Below, one piece after another: positions 45,955 to 58,678 of a DNA stretch of 64,000 nucleotides (position 1 is its first letter; each line of letters opens with the position of its first letter). The DNA is taken from contig JBANSL010000005.1 of assembly GCA_037127255.1 (NCBI GenBank), forward strand, positions 80,109,160 through 80,173,159, given 5' to 3'. The notes below the pieces were generated by a model, which saw only the letters and a list, made by a program, of their open reading frames with translations, did not search any database and was not told the origin of the DNA. Position numbers and translations under genes: made by a program. The stretch comes from Persicaria tinctoria (Eukaryota > Streptophyta > Magnoliopsida > Caryophyllales > Polygonaceae).

Positions 45955-46517
45955 CTGCACCAAAGAGGAAGAGTAAATCGAAATTCAGCAGGGGAAAAAT
46001 ATTGATCTGCTTTCTTATGGTAAAAAAAAAAGACAATAGAACAACACAAGTATGGAGAAAAACATACTTATGTTATGCCAAATGGAAATGACTACTATTA
46101 CGACCACTTATGTTGTGCCAAAATATTCATCAAAGGGAAATGACTATTATTACAGACCAAGAAAACTAAGTATGGAGAAACTCATCTCTACCCTGTAAAA
46201 ACAACTTGTGCCAAATGGGCATGAACCACTTTCGAAATTAAAGTGCTTACAATCAATAGACCTGCAAATTAAAAGATTTTTTTATCATTCAAGACTCAAT
46301 GACAGAACTAGCTATATGGGAGATTGGGAGTTTGTTCAATTATTCAACAACATAATAGAAACTCGGTTTTAAAAATGGCTACATAGTGCACATAAGGAAT
46401 TTAAATTTAATTATGTTCAATAGCTTGGCTCAACCGCCTAGAAAATCGGAAAGTCTCACAGTGTGTATATGTATACATGAAGAACTATAGAGGCAAAATA
46501 AAATCCTAAGTGCAAAC

Positions 46518-46617
46518 CTGAGAAACAACAAGTTGTTCATTAATAGACTCTGCCATTGAATGCATAAGCTTGTCCAATAGTTTTATCCGTGCATCACACT
46601 CATAATTCTTCCTGTAC
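46518..46617 (-). pseudogene. Orphan exon, product unknown
   Basis: An open minus-strand stretch encodes RKNYECDARIKLLDKLMHSM, then AESINEQLVVSQ, and ends at CAG|GTTTGC. It is amphipathic and coiled-coil-like. Family not recognised. Confidence 0.35.
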
Positions 46618-46879
46618 TTGACACAATGCAATCACAAAAACGAAAAATAAACAAAGGCCAAATCCTATCGCTTTTAGAAAAGATCATCTTAGAAAGAGAA
46701 TGTATAAAACTCTTAAGTCGGCAAGCATATTACCACACAAACAACTCCCACGGCCAGCCAGCAGCCCCCACAACCTCAAAATTAATTTTCAAGCTATTTC
46801 AAGCAGCTCCCACAACCAGCCAGCAGGCGTTCTACAAAGCAACAGAAATGCAACAGCTAAACAGCTCTTAAAATAGTAG

Positions 46880-47690
46880 ATTATCTCACAAACATCCAAC
46901 AGCTTCAAACAAACAACCCCTAACATTGCAATTTAAAGGCTAAAAAATTCAGCAACATCACCTACATTTGCATCAACATATTCGGCCCCAATACCCTTTA
47001 GCTACAACACCCTAACACTGAGAAACAACCCCATAATGCTGAATTTTAGTGCCAAAAAAAAAAACTTGGCAGCATGCAAAATAAAACAGACCCAAAGTAT
47101 ATCAATTTCTTGAATCAACACAAGGTACCCAGGTACACGTGAAACTTGTATCAAGAAATGGAACTATAACTTTTCAATCCGACAATAAAGATAGAAAAAT
47201 CGATAAATGCAATTTAAATTTCCAATAATACTTACATCAGCCAAGCATCTCTAACCTAATCAGTTCAATTACGGCCTTATATTAACTTTTCTTTCTTTCA
47301 TAGCAATATATACTTACCTTCACAAATAAAATGTTTGTTTGGATGAGCTACTTCTCAAATCCATGTCAAACAAGTTTGGAGAAAAAAGAATGAGTTAAGC
47401 CTTTTTAAATAGTTGAAACTACACTTTAATTGTTTGTTAATAATCATAAAAAACACTTCAATCATAGAAATGATAAGGGTAAAGGATTTACACCTTTATA
47501 TGTGGATGAAATTAAATATACATTTGAAGTTTAGCCTTGTCTCCACCTGTTGTACGAAAATCATGGGTAAAGGATTTACACTTCAATTGCACAAACAAGC
47601 AAGTTATGAGAAAACACCAAGGTTATATATAAGGAATTCGTTTTGCTTGGGGAAGAACAAAGACACACCTTTTTTATAGCCACTCATGCT
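46880..47690. other. AT-rich intron or spacer
   Basis: No coding signal on either strand that I can support. Confidence 0.4.
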
Positions 47691-47767
47691 TGCTCCCACC
47701 TATGATTCCCTTCATCACCAGGCCATGGCATTCCGGAAATCTTCATCTTGCTTTTCAGCTCTTCCAC
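47690..47767 (-). pseudogene. Orphan exon, product unknown
   Basis: After a TTTCAG acceptor the minus strand encodes VEELKSKMKISGMPWPGDEG, then NHRWEQA and a stop (TGA). The conserved look of GMPWPGDEGNHRW suggests a real protein family I cannot name. It may belong with the exon at 46518-46617. Confidence 0.4.
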
Positions 47768-48385
47768 CTGAAATTATACCCACCAAAAACATTTGTATTT
47801 TTAACATAGATGATAGTCAAATAGGCTGAAGAGAACAAACCGATTAAGCTGCATGTGTGTGCAAAAGTATGTGCGTCAAATAGGTTGCATTGTGTGCAGA
47901 TAAAGACAGACTTGAATGATTTAATTGTTTACTTCCAAGTGCCTCTCTTGCACTACATGTGTATGCAGATAAGGACAAAGACTCACATACAATGCAAGAT
48001 AAAAGATTGTGTGGATAAAATACTAGGGAAGCAAATAAAGGAAAAACAATAGCTAAACTAAAAGATAAATTAAATGTCCTTCAATGACAATCCAGCTATT
48101 GTCTATCAAAGTGCTTGGTAGAATACTAGAATATATGCATGAAATGAAATAAATGAGAAATTAGGTGGGAATAGAGGAGAGTGAAAACACATGAATCTTG
48201 AAAATTTCAACCTTAAAAAACACAAAGGGGGTAAGACACAAACCACTTCAAATATAAGGGAAATGAATTCCTGCTTAATGTATAGTGGATGTAAGACATG
48301 AAACTCTTTGGGATAGTCATCTCCACCATTGTAATGCTCCAAGTTCTAGACAGCAAGGGGGGCTGAAAAAATTACATGCGAAGGA
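47768..48385. other. Spacer with one exon-like stretch
   Basis: Mostly non-coding. 48342-48255 on the minus strand reads MEHYNGGDDYPKEFHVLHPL, which could be a further orphan exon; no family recognised. Confidence 0.3.
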
Positions 48386-49020
48386 TAGGGGTGTGCATCG
48401 GCCCAAAACCTAACCGAACCGGGCCGAACCGAACCGAATCGAAAATCTCAAAATTTCAAAACCGAAAGCCGAACCGAAAGCATTAGGTTCGGTTCGGTTA
48501 TTTGCCGGTTTGGTTTGTGTTCGATTCGGTTTTAACACAGTTGAACCGAATTTTCATAAAAAAAAATTAAAAAAAAAATTCTCGTAAAAAAATTCGATTT
48601 AACACAAACCGAGCCTACAAAAAATATATGTATTAGCGTATATATGTGTGTATATACACGGTATATATGTGTATATATACACACTACACACTACACACAC
48701 TAAAAAAATATGTGTATATACACTGTATAGTGTATATATGTATATACACTTTATATAAAGTATATGTATAGCGTATATATGTATATATAAAGTATACCAA
48801 TATATGTATATTGTATTTATGTAGTGTATAAAAAGTATTGTATAAATATATATAGTGGAATATTAAAAAAAATCGGTTTAACACAAACCGAACCGAAACC
48901 GAAAAATGAAAATTCTCGGACCGAAAGCCGAACCGAAAAACTTCGGTTCGATTAGGTTCGGTTCGGTTTGTGTTGGTTCGGCCCAAAAATTCGGTTTGGG
49001 CCGAATCATGCACACCCATA
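48386..49020. mobile_element. hAT-like MITE with accgaaccg arrays
   Basis: It starts TAGGGGTGTGCATCGGCCC and ends GGGCCGAATCATGCACACCC, and it closely resembles the ends of the element at 58679-59793. The arms contain tandem aaccgaaccg units. The middle is TA-rich with gtatatatac repeats. The 8-bp duplication is unclear (gaaggata versus gaaggaga). Confidence 0.7.
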
Positions 49021-49309
49021 GAAGGAGACATCTCACATCCAAGACAACCATAAAAACTAATCCCATATAACAATAAATCACACAAAATTTATAACAAATG
49101 GTTCAAGTATAAAGAAAAAAACAATCCTGATCCCGAATGAGAGAATTCGAGATGGTTAGCATCACAGAATGAATCTCAACTCTTCAACTGCAGCTCTTAA
49201 TTGGGAACATACACTAGGTCAATTTTTCACATTTTTCCACATAACCAATCCCGAATGAAGAAATTAACTACACACAACACTAGCCACTACGTCCTGGTGC
49301 AACTCAGGC

Positions 49310-49770
49310 AACATACATAAAGTCGTCGCCTGAAGGCCTCTCACGTCACCTGAGGATTCAGGCAACGGACATGTTGTCGCCTGAGACCCTGTAGCTTCAA
49401 GCCCGTGCCTCTGATCTCTAGGCGACGAACAACCGTTTGTTCGTTGCCTGAGTTATCTCAGGCAACGAATACACCGTCCATTGCCTGAATATGGTCAACG
49501 GGCTTGCAATCGGTTGTAGCCATTCAAGTGACGAGATAAGTTCGTCGCCTAAGTCTTGTTCGTTGCCTGAGCGTCGTTCCCCGTCAAAAAATCTAAATAT
49601 TCAAGCCACGAAAGTAACTTTATTTCGTTGCCTGAGTCATCTAGTAACGGATATGATGTCGTGGCTTGAGTCTTGAAGGAGGTGTTTTTTCATGTTGTAC
49701 CAACCACAAGGGTTTCTTTGTTCGTTGCCTGAGTGATCATTGTTCGTTGCCCGAGTGACATATTGGTCAT
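49310..49770. repeat. Left subterminal repeats of the CACTA element
   Basis: Many copies of caggcaacgaac or its complement gttcgttgcctgag. In related elements such repeats bind the TnpA-type protein. Confidence 0.85.
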
Positions 49771-50189
49771 TTTTTTAATGTTCTTACAACGGGTTTACCC
49801 TATGTTCGTTGCTAGAATGGAGTTGTCAATAAACAAAATTCTATTTGGAAGCTCCATTTGCTCCCTACAGACATGCACCAAATCGCATCCAAATCACCTG
49901 TTTCTCATAACACATTCACAAGCTTGTGGACATCTCACACATACATTTCACATTCATAATTGACATCCATATACATCCACATTTGTCTAAAAGTGCATAC
50001 ATTTGAGATTCATACGAATGTCACATTCAAGCTAGTTTTTCGTTCCAACAAAATATTCCCAAATCGACATTCAACTTTGTCTAGCAAAAACCCAAAAAAT
50101 CCAACCCTTCTTTTCTACCAACACTACACACATTCATAGGTCAATCAAACTAGTTCAATACTAGAGTTAAATAGTCAAAAGATGAGGAA

Positions 50190-50400
50190 GAGAATCACAT
50201 TCAAACCTTAAGCTTCATTCGCACGGGTGCCAACCGAAGCTTGTTTGTCTGCGACTAACCCCCGCACAACATCCCGCAATTCAGCAAGGCCCAATACGGC
50301 CAACCTTGCCTCCTCCTGAGCCTTTACATCCTCCTCCTGAGCCTTTGCAGCAGCCTCCTCAGCCTTTGAAGCCCTCTCCTCCAGCTCCCTCCTCTCTTCA
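50190..50400 (-). pseudogene. Coiled-coil fragment carried by the CACTA element
   Basis: The minus strand encodes ERASKAEEAAAKAQEEDVKA, then QEEARLAVLGLAELRDVVRGL. It resembles the C-terminal coiled coil of TnpA-like CACTA proteins such as that at 26155-26387. It may be the last relic of this element's own gene. Confidence 0.5.
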
Positions 50401-50857
50401 ACATAGCCATAAAAAAAAAATCATCATATCATAGCGGCAAATGAGAACAAAAAACAGCAGAAAGTTAAAAAAAACAATAGAAAGTTCAATAAGCTAGAGC
50501 AAAAAAAACTAGCATAGTAGAGCACCATCAAATCAGGCCAAAAAAATATGCAGAAAGTTCATTAAATCAGACCAACAAAAGCCATCTGACTAGTAAAAAC
50601 AAACCAAAAAAATCAGCACTTTCGCAATCTCGTAGTTTTCATTTTTTTACCAATCAGTTCAACAATAATAATATTTAGATGTAAAGTTAACATCTTTATA
50701 TCTTTTGAAGAGGAACTTAATGTTCATCTTAATGGGATGATAGATATACATTACAAACAGAGAGCACAAGTTAATAGTTTCTAGAGGCAAGCTAAATCGA
50801 AACAAAGATTGACGAATTGATTCTTACAACTTTATATATATAAACATAGATGTTGGT

Positions 50858-51000
50858 TGCATTACTTACAAGCAAGTACTGCCGGCCATAGTGAATCAAG
50901 CGGCAGCATGTTCAATACCTTAGCCATCCAACATGCTTTGCAAACTCTATTAATCCTAATAGTAAAATCCTGCAACATCAAGATTGCAATAGAGGGACTA
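50858..51000 (-). pseudogene. Orphan exon, product unknown
   Basis: After a ttgcag acceptor the minus strand encodes DFTIRINRVCKACWMAKVLN, then MLPLDSLWPAVLAC, ending near a GTAAGT donor. Family not recognised. It probably belongs with other exon-like pieces at about 51570-51640 and 52001-52119. Confidence 0.35.
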
Positions 51001-52000
51001 TTAGAGAAGAAGGCAAGAGCTAAACCAGAAATCAAATAAGTTAAGCATCCAAACTGGGTATTAAAAGGGAATTTCATATGATTACAGGAGCAATGGAATT
51101 ACATTCCATTATTACAACTATTCTTAGTTTTTTTTTGTCAGAAAAATACTTATTCCACTTGAGTGTGGAAGAAATAAAGGAAATAATGGCTTGGGGTACA
51201 AATGAGAGAATACCATTATCAAAATACAATAATATGTAACTCTAGGCTTGAACCTCAGTGGATAGAAACATCTCAGATAACAGCAATCATGCATCAAGCA
51301 TATCCAGTAACAAGTGAACAAATTAAATCTATGCAAAAGATGAAACTAAATTTAAAAAAACCATGTGTGGGTCAAGAAAGGTAAGGGATATCATAAACAG
51401 TAGTTCACATCAAGGTAAGCTCACCTCAAGGTAACAGCTGCAGGGAAAATTAATCCAAGGCAATAAGGTGTGCAGCATAGCTAACACGGATAGCATCATT
51501 CAGCAATTAAAAGACCATAGCATTCATAACAAATTTTTTATTAAAAAAAAGCAATTTTCCTGTACCTGGAAATTTACGAATGGATTGCACATGCTCCCCT
51601 CTATTACTGATGGATTTAAAAGCAATGCTCCTCCTTTAATTTGCTACGAAACATGTCATGAAACAAAATTAACATCAATTAGAATTTCTATTTGTCTCAT
51701 CATTGTTTTGGTTTCCAGGAACCCCTATTAATGCTCCAGCGGATACAAATTTGCAAGAATAATCATTCATAGACAACACATGATGAATTATAAAAGGTTC
51801 AAAACCTAGTGCACAAATTTGAGATCTAAAAATTGGCCCTGTTAAATCAAACTAAATAAGCAATACTCAAAAGGAGGAAAACGAGGAAAACCCAGTAACT
51901 CCTAAAGGCTGAAATTGAGAGGTCTGAAGCGAAGATATACAGATTTGAGAAACGAAAAGGGCTGAAATGGAGAGACAAAAACATCTTACTCCTACCCGGC

Positions 52001-52119
52001 GGAGAGGATGAAGCCGGCGACTGAGGAGCACCACTTTCCCAGAGTACTTGCGGAGGCAGAGGCGGTTGAGGAGTTGAAGCCGGCGACGGAGCACCACCTG
52101 CAAAGGCCGAACCCGTCAT
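52001..52119 (-). pseudogene. Possible first exon of a captured gene
   Basis: The minus strand starts MTGSAFAGGAPSPASTPQPP and continues Pro/Ser-rich to a GGGTAGGAG donor. It is much more GC-rich than its surroundings, as expected for a plant gene's first exon. Upstream (52140-52310) looks like a leader with gagggcgag repeats. A captured host gene start is likely; family unknown. Confidence 0.4.
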
Positions 52120-52439
52120 GGCGCTAGAGGAGGCAGGTGCTTTGCGCTGGAGAAGCAAGGCGCCATGGGAGCGTGGGCGAGGGCGAGCAAGGGTCAGACC
52201 GGAGAGGGCGAGAGAGGGAGCTCTCAGATCTGGAGAGGGCTAGGGCAAGCAGGGGCCATAACGGAGAGGGCGAGGGAGGGAGCTCTCACTCTCAGATCTG
52301 GAGAGCGGCGCATTTAGGTTTAGTTGTTTGGGCAAAATTTAGGTTTAGTTGTTTGGACATTGGAGGGGTTTACAAAATTTGGGCAAAATTTTGGGCGGCA
52401 AAAGTTTCCGCCAAATCAAACGTAGAAAGCATCACATAT

Positions 52440-53085
52440 TGACATTTACATATCTGTTTTGCGCGAAAAAACATCCCAAACATTTTTAAAAAAATAGATC
52501 CCAAATTATTATTTTCTCAAAATGTAATGTAATTGAAAACACTTTCAAATATAATAAGTATGACTATACATAATCTTCTAATTACATTTATTTCAAATAA
52601 ATTTAATAAAGTAATTAAATTGGTATAAATATCCTAAAAAAAAAAAAAAAAATTTAAAATGTTACATTAGAGGATTATATGTAATAGTGTGTAAAAAAAA
52701 CACATCAATAACACATTCAAACAAAAATTTAAAATTCAAATATAAAATGATCCATTGGAAAATGAAAATTCATAAATAATATTTATCACAAAATCTATAT
52801 AAAAAACCAAATTTTTTATCTCAATCTCAATTTCAATCTCAAATGGAAATATGGTCTCATTTTATATTTAACTACTTCAATATAATGCTTTCATAATAAA
52901 ATGATAATATTCGTCATATAACTCATACCTTACATGATTTTGTTATAAAATAATTTTATGTGTACATAATACAATATTGATGACACAATTGTTCGGATCA
53001 AGACATATTTAGACTTGGTGCAAAAAGATTTCAAAGACCTACAACTTTCGTGTTTATAACTTTTACAAATTCGGCCTCGAGCATG
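52440..53085. other. AT-rich CACTA interior
   Basis: Non-coding, homopolymer-rich. Nothing recognised. Confidence 0.4.
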
Positions 53086-53710
53086 ACGAAATCGAGGCTT
53101 CAACCTCGATATCAAATCTCAATCTTTGTCTCGAGCTTAATATCAACCCTCGATCTTGATCTTAATCTTGATCCCAATCTATAATCTCAAATCTCGAATA
53201 TTGATCTTAACCCCAAACTCGATCTAAAATCTCAATCTCCAATCTCAAATCTCGATCTCAATCTCAAACCTCAAATATTAATGCCCATATTGGTCTCAGA
53301 TCTCAAATCTCAATCTCAAATCTCGATATTGATCTTAATCTTAATATCAATATCAATATGAAATCTCGATCTTGATCTTAATATTGATCTCAAACTTAAT
53401 ATCAATATCAAATCTCAAATATTGATGTTAATCTCAATCTCAAATATTGATCTTAAGCTCAATCTCAATCTCAAATCTCGATCTCAACCTCAATCTCAAA
53501 TCTCAATATGGGTCTCAATCTGAATTCTCGATCTCATTTACAATCTCAAATCTTGATCTCAACCTAACTCAATCTCAAATCTCAATCCTGTCTCGATCTC
53601 AAACCTCAATCTTGATCTTAATCTCAATTCCAAACTCAATCTCAATATAAATATCAAATCTTGATCTTAATCTCAAATCTCAAATTTCGATCTCAGTCTC
53701 AAACATAAAT
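53085..53710. repeat. Degenerate ATCTCA satellite-like array
   Basis: Over 600 bp is built from imperfect hexamers of the aatctcaatctcaaatctcg type, with gat/att variants. A second block of about 330 bp lies at 54200-54540. Both blocks read in the same direction. Reading frames through it (ISNLDLNLNLKS-like) are repeat artefacts. Confidence 0.9.
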
Positions 53711-54199
53711 TGGAAATTCACACTTAACTTATATATATATAAAAAAATCTAAATATAAAAAGTAAAATCTCAATCTCAAACAAATACATATATAACAACA
53801 TTTATATTAATTTCAATTATATTTTTAATTAAATAATTTTATAAAAGTCTAACAACTAAATATTTCTTTAAAAAAATTGTTCATTCATTACACAATGAAT
53901 ATCATTTGCATCATTAATAATATATAAAGTAATTCAAAATAATAGATTTAACTTATTTGAAAAGAGTATCATTACAATAGATGATTAATATTAAACTCAG
54001 AGCAAGATGTGAAATGAGTGGTCAGAATAATTCATAAACTATGAAATGTTATTTTAACATTCATAATACTTCAATATATAATAAAATTATAAGGTTGTGA
54101 TTTTATTAAAACATAAGAAAAAAATGAGACCAATATTTATATTTTCAATCTCAATATAATTCTAATTCTCTTTCTCATTCAAATTCAAATTTAAGAACG

Positions 54200-54540
54200 A
54201 GTTTCATTTTCCAACACAAACACAATCTCAAATATCGATCTTGATCTTAATCTTGATTTCAATCTCAAATTCTGATCTTAACCTCAATCTCAATCTGAAT
54301 TCTCTATCTCAAATCTCAAATCTTTATCTTAACCTTTGACTGAATCTCAAATCTCAATCTCAATCTCAAACATCGAACTTGATCTTAATATAAATATCAA
54401 TCTCAATATCAACTTCAAATCTCGATCTTGATCTCAATCTCAAACATTGATCTCAACTTAATCTTGATGTCAATCTCAATCTCAAATCTTCATCTCAATC
54501 TCAAATCTTAATCTTAACCTCAATCTCAAATTTTGAAAAG
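54200..54540. repeat. Second ATCTCA array block
   Basis: Same degenerate hexamer array as 53085-53710, separated from it by 490 bp of AT-rich sequence. Confidence 0.85.
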
Positions 54541-54642
54541 AGTGTCATTGCCATAGGTGATTAATGTTAAATTCCAACCAAGAGGTGAAATGAGTGGTCA
54601 AAATAATTCATAACTATTCTCCAATACCATCTGTCGATCCCT

Positions 54643-54880
54643 ATGTTTAGTGGCTATTCGACTTGTCCTAGTTGTGAGCTTGACAGGATGGACCCATTTG
54701 GAGATCATGCTTTACACTGCAGTCGAGGCATCGGGTCTAAGCACCGACATAACATGGTCCGGGATGTTTTGGCAGACATTTGTTATAAAGCGGGGATTGC
54801 AGTTCAGAAGAAAGCTCATACAGGTATGACTAGTGATGACGGTGTTGAGCTGAGGCCGGGGGATCTGCTTATAAACATTT
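54643..54880 (+). pseudogene. Fragment with zinc-binding FGDHALHC motif, RT-associated type
   Basis: The plus strand encodes CPSCELDRMDPFGDHALHCS, then RHNMVRDVLADICYKAGI and RPGDLLI. Cys-x2-Cys ... His-x3-His-Cys followed by RHN and RPxDLLI resembles, from memory, the C-terminal part of reverse-transcriptase-derived proteins found in plants and protists. Neither end of the gene is present. Confidence 0.45.
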
Positions 54881-54914
54881 TACCTAAAAAAATCTACACA
54901 ACCTTAAAAGGTTA

Positions 54915-55439
54915 GATTAATTTACATAATCTATTATGATTTAGTATAATCTAATATATTGAATCAAATCATATCTTTTCTATTATATAATTGTTTTAAT
55001 TAAACTCTGTAAAACTATATAAATCAAATCAAAAAATATTTTTATATTAATGTTATTCAATTAAAAAAAAGCACCTTATTGTATATAAAAATTTGATTTC
55101 TTGAGATTCTATCACAATATACCACCATTTACATAATTTCATTGATTACAATATCTTAATGAAAAAACAACCTTACGACATTGCAATTTTGATAAAAAAA
55201 AAAAGAAGAAGGGAGAAATAGTGTATATATATATAAATAAAATATGAGTACTTTATATATAAATCAAAGTTATTATAAAAATTAATTTATTATTTAATTT
55301 ATTAAATCAATAAAAATTACTATAAATAAATACAATTTATAAAAAAAACCACGTACGACGTGGGTAATAAGAATAGTAATAGTATTAATAAAGGCAATCT
55401 TGGTGTTATTTTTCAACATTTGTTCAAGTGACCACTTCA
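54915..55439. other. AT-rich CACTA interior
   Basis: Non-coding; nothing recognised on either strand. Confidence 0.4.
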
Positions 55440-56060
55440 AACATGTTCGTTGCCTGAGTGCATTCAAGTGACGAACATTGAAAAATTCGTCGTTGCTCGA
55501 GTACTACCAATGTTTGGTCAATTTTCAACCTTTGTTCAAGTGACCGCTTCGAATATGTTCGTTGCCTGAGTGTAGTAAAGCAACGAACATTGAAAAATTT
55601 GTCGTTGCCTGAGTACTACCAATTTTTGACCAGCTTTCAGCATTTGTTCAAGTGACCGCTTCGAATATGTTCGTTGCCTGAGTGTATTCAAGCCACGGAC
55701 ATTGAAAATTTTGTCGTTGCCTGAGTACTACCAATATTTGGTCAACTTTCAATATTTGTTCAAGTGACCACTTGTAATATGTTCGTTGCCTGAGTGTATT
55801 CAAGCGACGAACATTGGTGGTTGCTAGAAGTTAAGTGTTTGGGGGTCAAGTTATGTGTTTGTTCAGGTGACGATTTTCCCAATGTTCGTCGCTTGAATAT
55901 AGTTCAAGCGACGAACATTGGAATATGTTGGTTGCTACAAGCCCATCCAAGGTAGAGGTTGCCTTGGGTCCGGTTGGAGTGACGAATGTCCCATTGTCCG
56001 TTACCTGAACCTTTTTCTAGCAACGAACTGAAATATGTCCGTTGCCTGACTTGCACCATG
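55440..56060. repeat. Right subterminal repeats of the CACTA element
   Basis: The same 12-mer recurs in longer units of about 110 bp (tttgttcaagtgaccgcttc ... gttgcctgagtactacc), four to five copies. Confidence 0.85.
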
Positions 56061-56071
56061 ACGTAGTGAGC

Positions 56072-57389
56072 AAAAACAAGAAATTGATCAGATAAGAGGA
56101 CTCACCTCTCTCCAACACATATTCCAGTAGATCCGGCACCTAAAGAGAGAGAGAGGGAGCTAGGCCAGAGACAAAACACTGACTTCTAGTAGTGACACAA
56201 TGAAATGGGTTCCATCAGTTCTTACAAGAACCCACAACACTAGGCATTACAGATCATCTTAGGATAAGGCAAAACTATATTTTACCTAAAACACACAAAA
56301 TAAATTGATTAAGCACGTGGAATAAGCTGTTATAAGCTTCATTAGGTGGAAAAAGGACTACCTTAATGAACTTTCCAACCAATTACATGAAGTTGTTCTA
56401 GATGTGTTCTTCTGTCCGATACATATAAGCAATTTGAATGTAACTTGGCCAAGTTGGGGAGGATTAACTATGTTCAGATATTCAGCAAAGGATGTATTAC
56501 CTAAATGTAGAACTATAGGATAACTAAGGGTTCCACACAGATGAATAAAAAACAGTCATTTAGAAAGATAAGATAAATCTGTTGCTCTAAAATATAATTT
56601 TAGCTTGATTCATCCAAGTAGCTTGCTGGCACGTTTGTGATACATGATTTAGGTACTCATTTCAGGCAATTGTCGAGATGCAACCAATACCAAAAAATAG
56701 GTTGCTAAACACCAAACTGTAAGAATCAAGATGAAAAATATTCATAGCAGAGAAACTTTTTTTTAAGTTGTAGAAATTGGGATCCATCTTATGAAATAAA
56801 CATATATAATAAAGGATAAAGATGAAAAATAAACGGATCAAATTCCGATTACCTCTAACTGTGGGAAGAGTTGAGAAGGAGATGACTTTGAGCATGTCGC
56901 CTTCACCCCTACAGACTCCCAACTAACGTTGCAGGGGCAGGGTTTGGTTAAAATTAGCACTCAAATTGAAGGACAGAGAATTGAAATCCTATTAGGATCG
57001 AATGATTTCTAGGGTTTCAAGTGTGGTTTACCTGATAGAGAAAAGAGAGAATTGAAACTTGTCTTCGCGGAGAAGAAGTATATCTAGGGCTTATTCACCC
57101 TCGGATCCACGACGTTGTAGTTGTCCTCTCCAACTCACAGATTTTGGGAGATGGGTTTTGGTTCATCTGTTTCCATTTAAGAGAATGATACAGGGCAATA
57201 ATGGGTTCTTCTTATTATGCATTTTATTAGTGAACCGACCAGGTTCGTTTATTTTATATTTCCTTTTGTTAAACCGATTTGCACTTTCCTGTATAAAGAG
57301 TTGTATTTGCAATTTCAGGAGAAACTAATGAAATACGTACCTAGGGCTGTAGGCGATTCCGGCGGTTACTTCCTGGTGCCTCCAGTCGA
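56072..57389. other. Spacer with CACTA-type end and possible gene start
   Basis: 56184-56194 reads ttctagtagtg, on the minus strand CACTACTAGAA, another CACTA-type terminus without a partner. On the minus strand 56901-56853 could be a first exon (MLKVISFSTLPTVR then GTAATC), and 56140-56107 reads GAGSTGICVGE before a GTGAGT donor. Both are too short to name. 57000-57330 resembles a gene leader. Confidence 0.3.
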
Positions 57390-58678
57390 TTGCTGCTTCT
57401 CTCCGGTCGAGGGCCGTGGGAGCTAGGTTTTCCTCGCCGTTTACTGTGCGAGATTCACCATCGGTTTGGGTCAGCAACTTCGGCAGCGGTTCAACAGGTT
57501 AGGATTGGTTCGTTGCTAGGGTTCAATGGGGGGGGGGAAGGCACAGAAATTCATCGTACGGAGGAGGAGGCGAAGGCACTGGATGGGGATGACGCAGTGC
57601 AACAGGAGAAAGCAGTAGCGAGTCCATTTGTGTTGATCGGGACGGTGTTGTCGCCTAGGGCACCGAACGCGCAGGCTCTAAGGGCAACGATGAAGGGAGC
57701 ATGGAGGACCCGTCATGACTTCTTATTCAGGGAAATCAAAGAGAATTTGTTTAGCTTCTAATTCACTGACAAGGGTGACAAGGAGAGGGTGATGGAAGGA
57801 GGCCCTTGGTCGTTCGATAAGTCACTGCTCGTTCTGAAAGAACCAGGGATGGAGCAGGTAACTCAGATGAATTTTACCAATACTCCGTTTTGGGTTCGGA
57901 TATATGATCTGCTGTTTGAAGCATACACGAAGACAATGGTTGAGAAACTCGGGCAAGTGTTCGGAGGTATCATGGAGATGGATGAGAGTGACCTTTTAAT
58001 ATGTGGAGGTTTTATTAGGATGAGGGTGATGATTGATCTCAGCAAGCCACTTAGGAGGGGCATAATGATCACCCTGGGTGGAAAGAAGATGTGGCTGGAA
58101 CTGTGGTACGAGCGTTTGCCTAATTTTTGTTACTCATGTGGAAGGCTCGGGCATGTTGAGGGAGACTGTGATATAGAAGATGAAGGGGGAGTTTTCTCAG
58201 GTGAATACGGGGACTGGTTGAGAGCATCCCCCATTAGAATTCCAAGGGATAAGAGTGGAGTTAAGAAGGAAAAGGAGAGATTTCTATTGGAAAAAATAAG
58301 AGGGAGGAAGGATAGTGGGTTTGAAAAGGAAAAGGACAAGGAGCAAAGGGGTAGTGGAAGGAAGACTTTGCTTGAATTTTTAGAAGAAAAAGAAAGGGAG
58401 GATGAGAATAGAGATAATACTGAGAGGGAGATCAGCAAAGAGGCAGAGAGGGTAATAGAGGGAGTGGAGAAAGTTAGTATTGACAATAGAGACAAAGGCA
58501 AAGAATATTCTTTGGTGAGTGGCATGGGAGATAGAGTGGGAGTGGGCCATTTTGACAAGGAGAGGGGAGCTGGCAACATTTCAACAGAGGGGAGGGTGGG
58601 GTTAGGTGGGAAAAAGACAAAGTGTGAGAGCAAAAAGGAGGGTGGGAGCTGGAAAAGGGCGGCAAGGGAGGTAGGGGA

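Larger units (their letters stand above)
49285..56068. mobile_element. Non-autonomous CACTA element, 6.8 kb
   Basis: The ends are CACTACGTCCTGGTGCAACT at the left and, inverted, CACTACGTCATGGTGCAAGT at the right. They are flanked by the 3-bp duplication agc (49282-49284 and 56069-56071). Dense subterminal copies of caggcaacgaac lie at 49310-49770 and 55440-56060 in both orientations. No transposase was found. The interior holds exon-like host pieces, a degenerate ATCTCA array and an RT-associated fragment. Confidence 0.9.

Noticed and set aside
53447..53650. Leu/Ser/Asn-rich protein
   Set aside because: It is a translation of the ATCTCA hexamer array.
53085..54540. CRISPR-like or centromere satellite array
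   Set aside because: Units are six-base, degenerate and without spacers, and the array lies within a CACTA element in a plant genome.
45273..56194. One 11-kb CACTA element from CACTACTAGAA at 45273 to its inverse at 56194
   Set aside because: Flanking 3-bp sequences differ (tta versus aca), subterminal sequences differ, and a complete CACTA lies in between.
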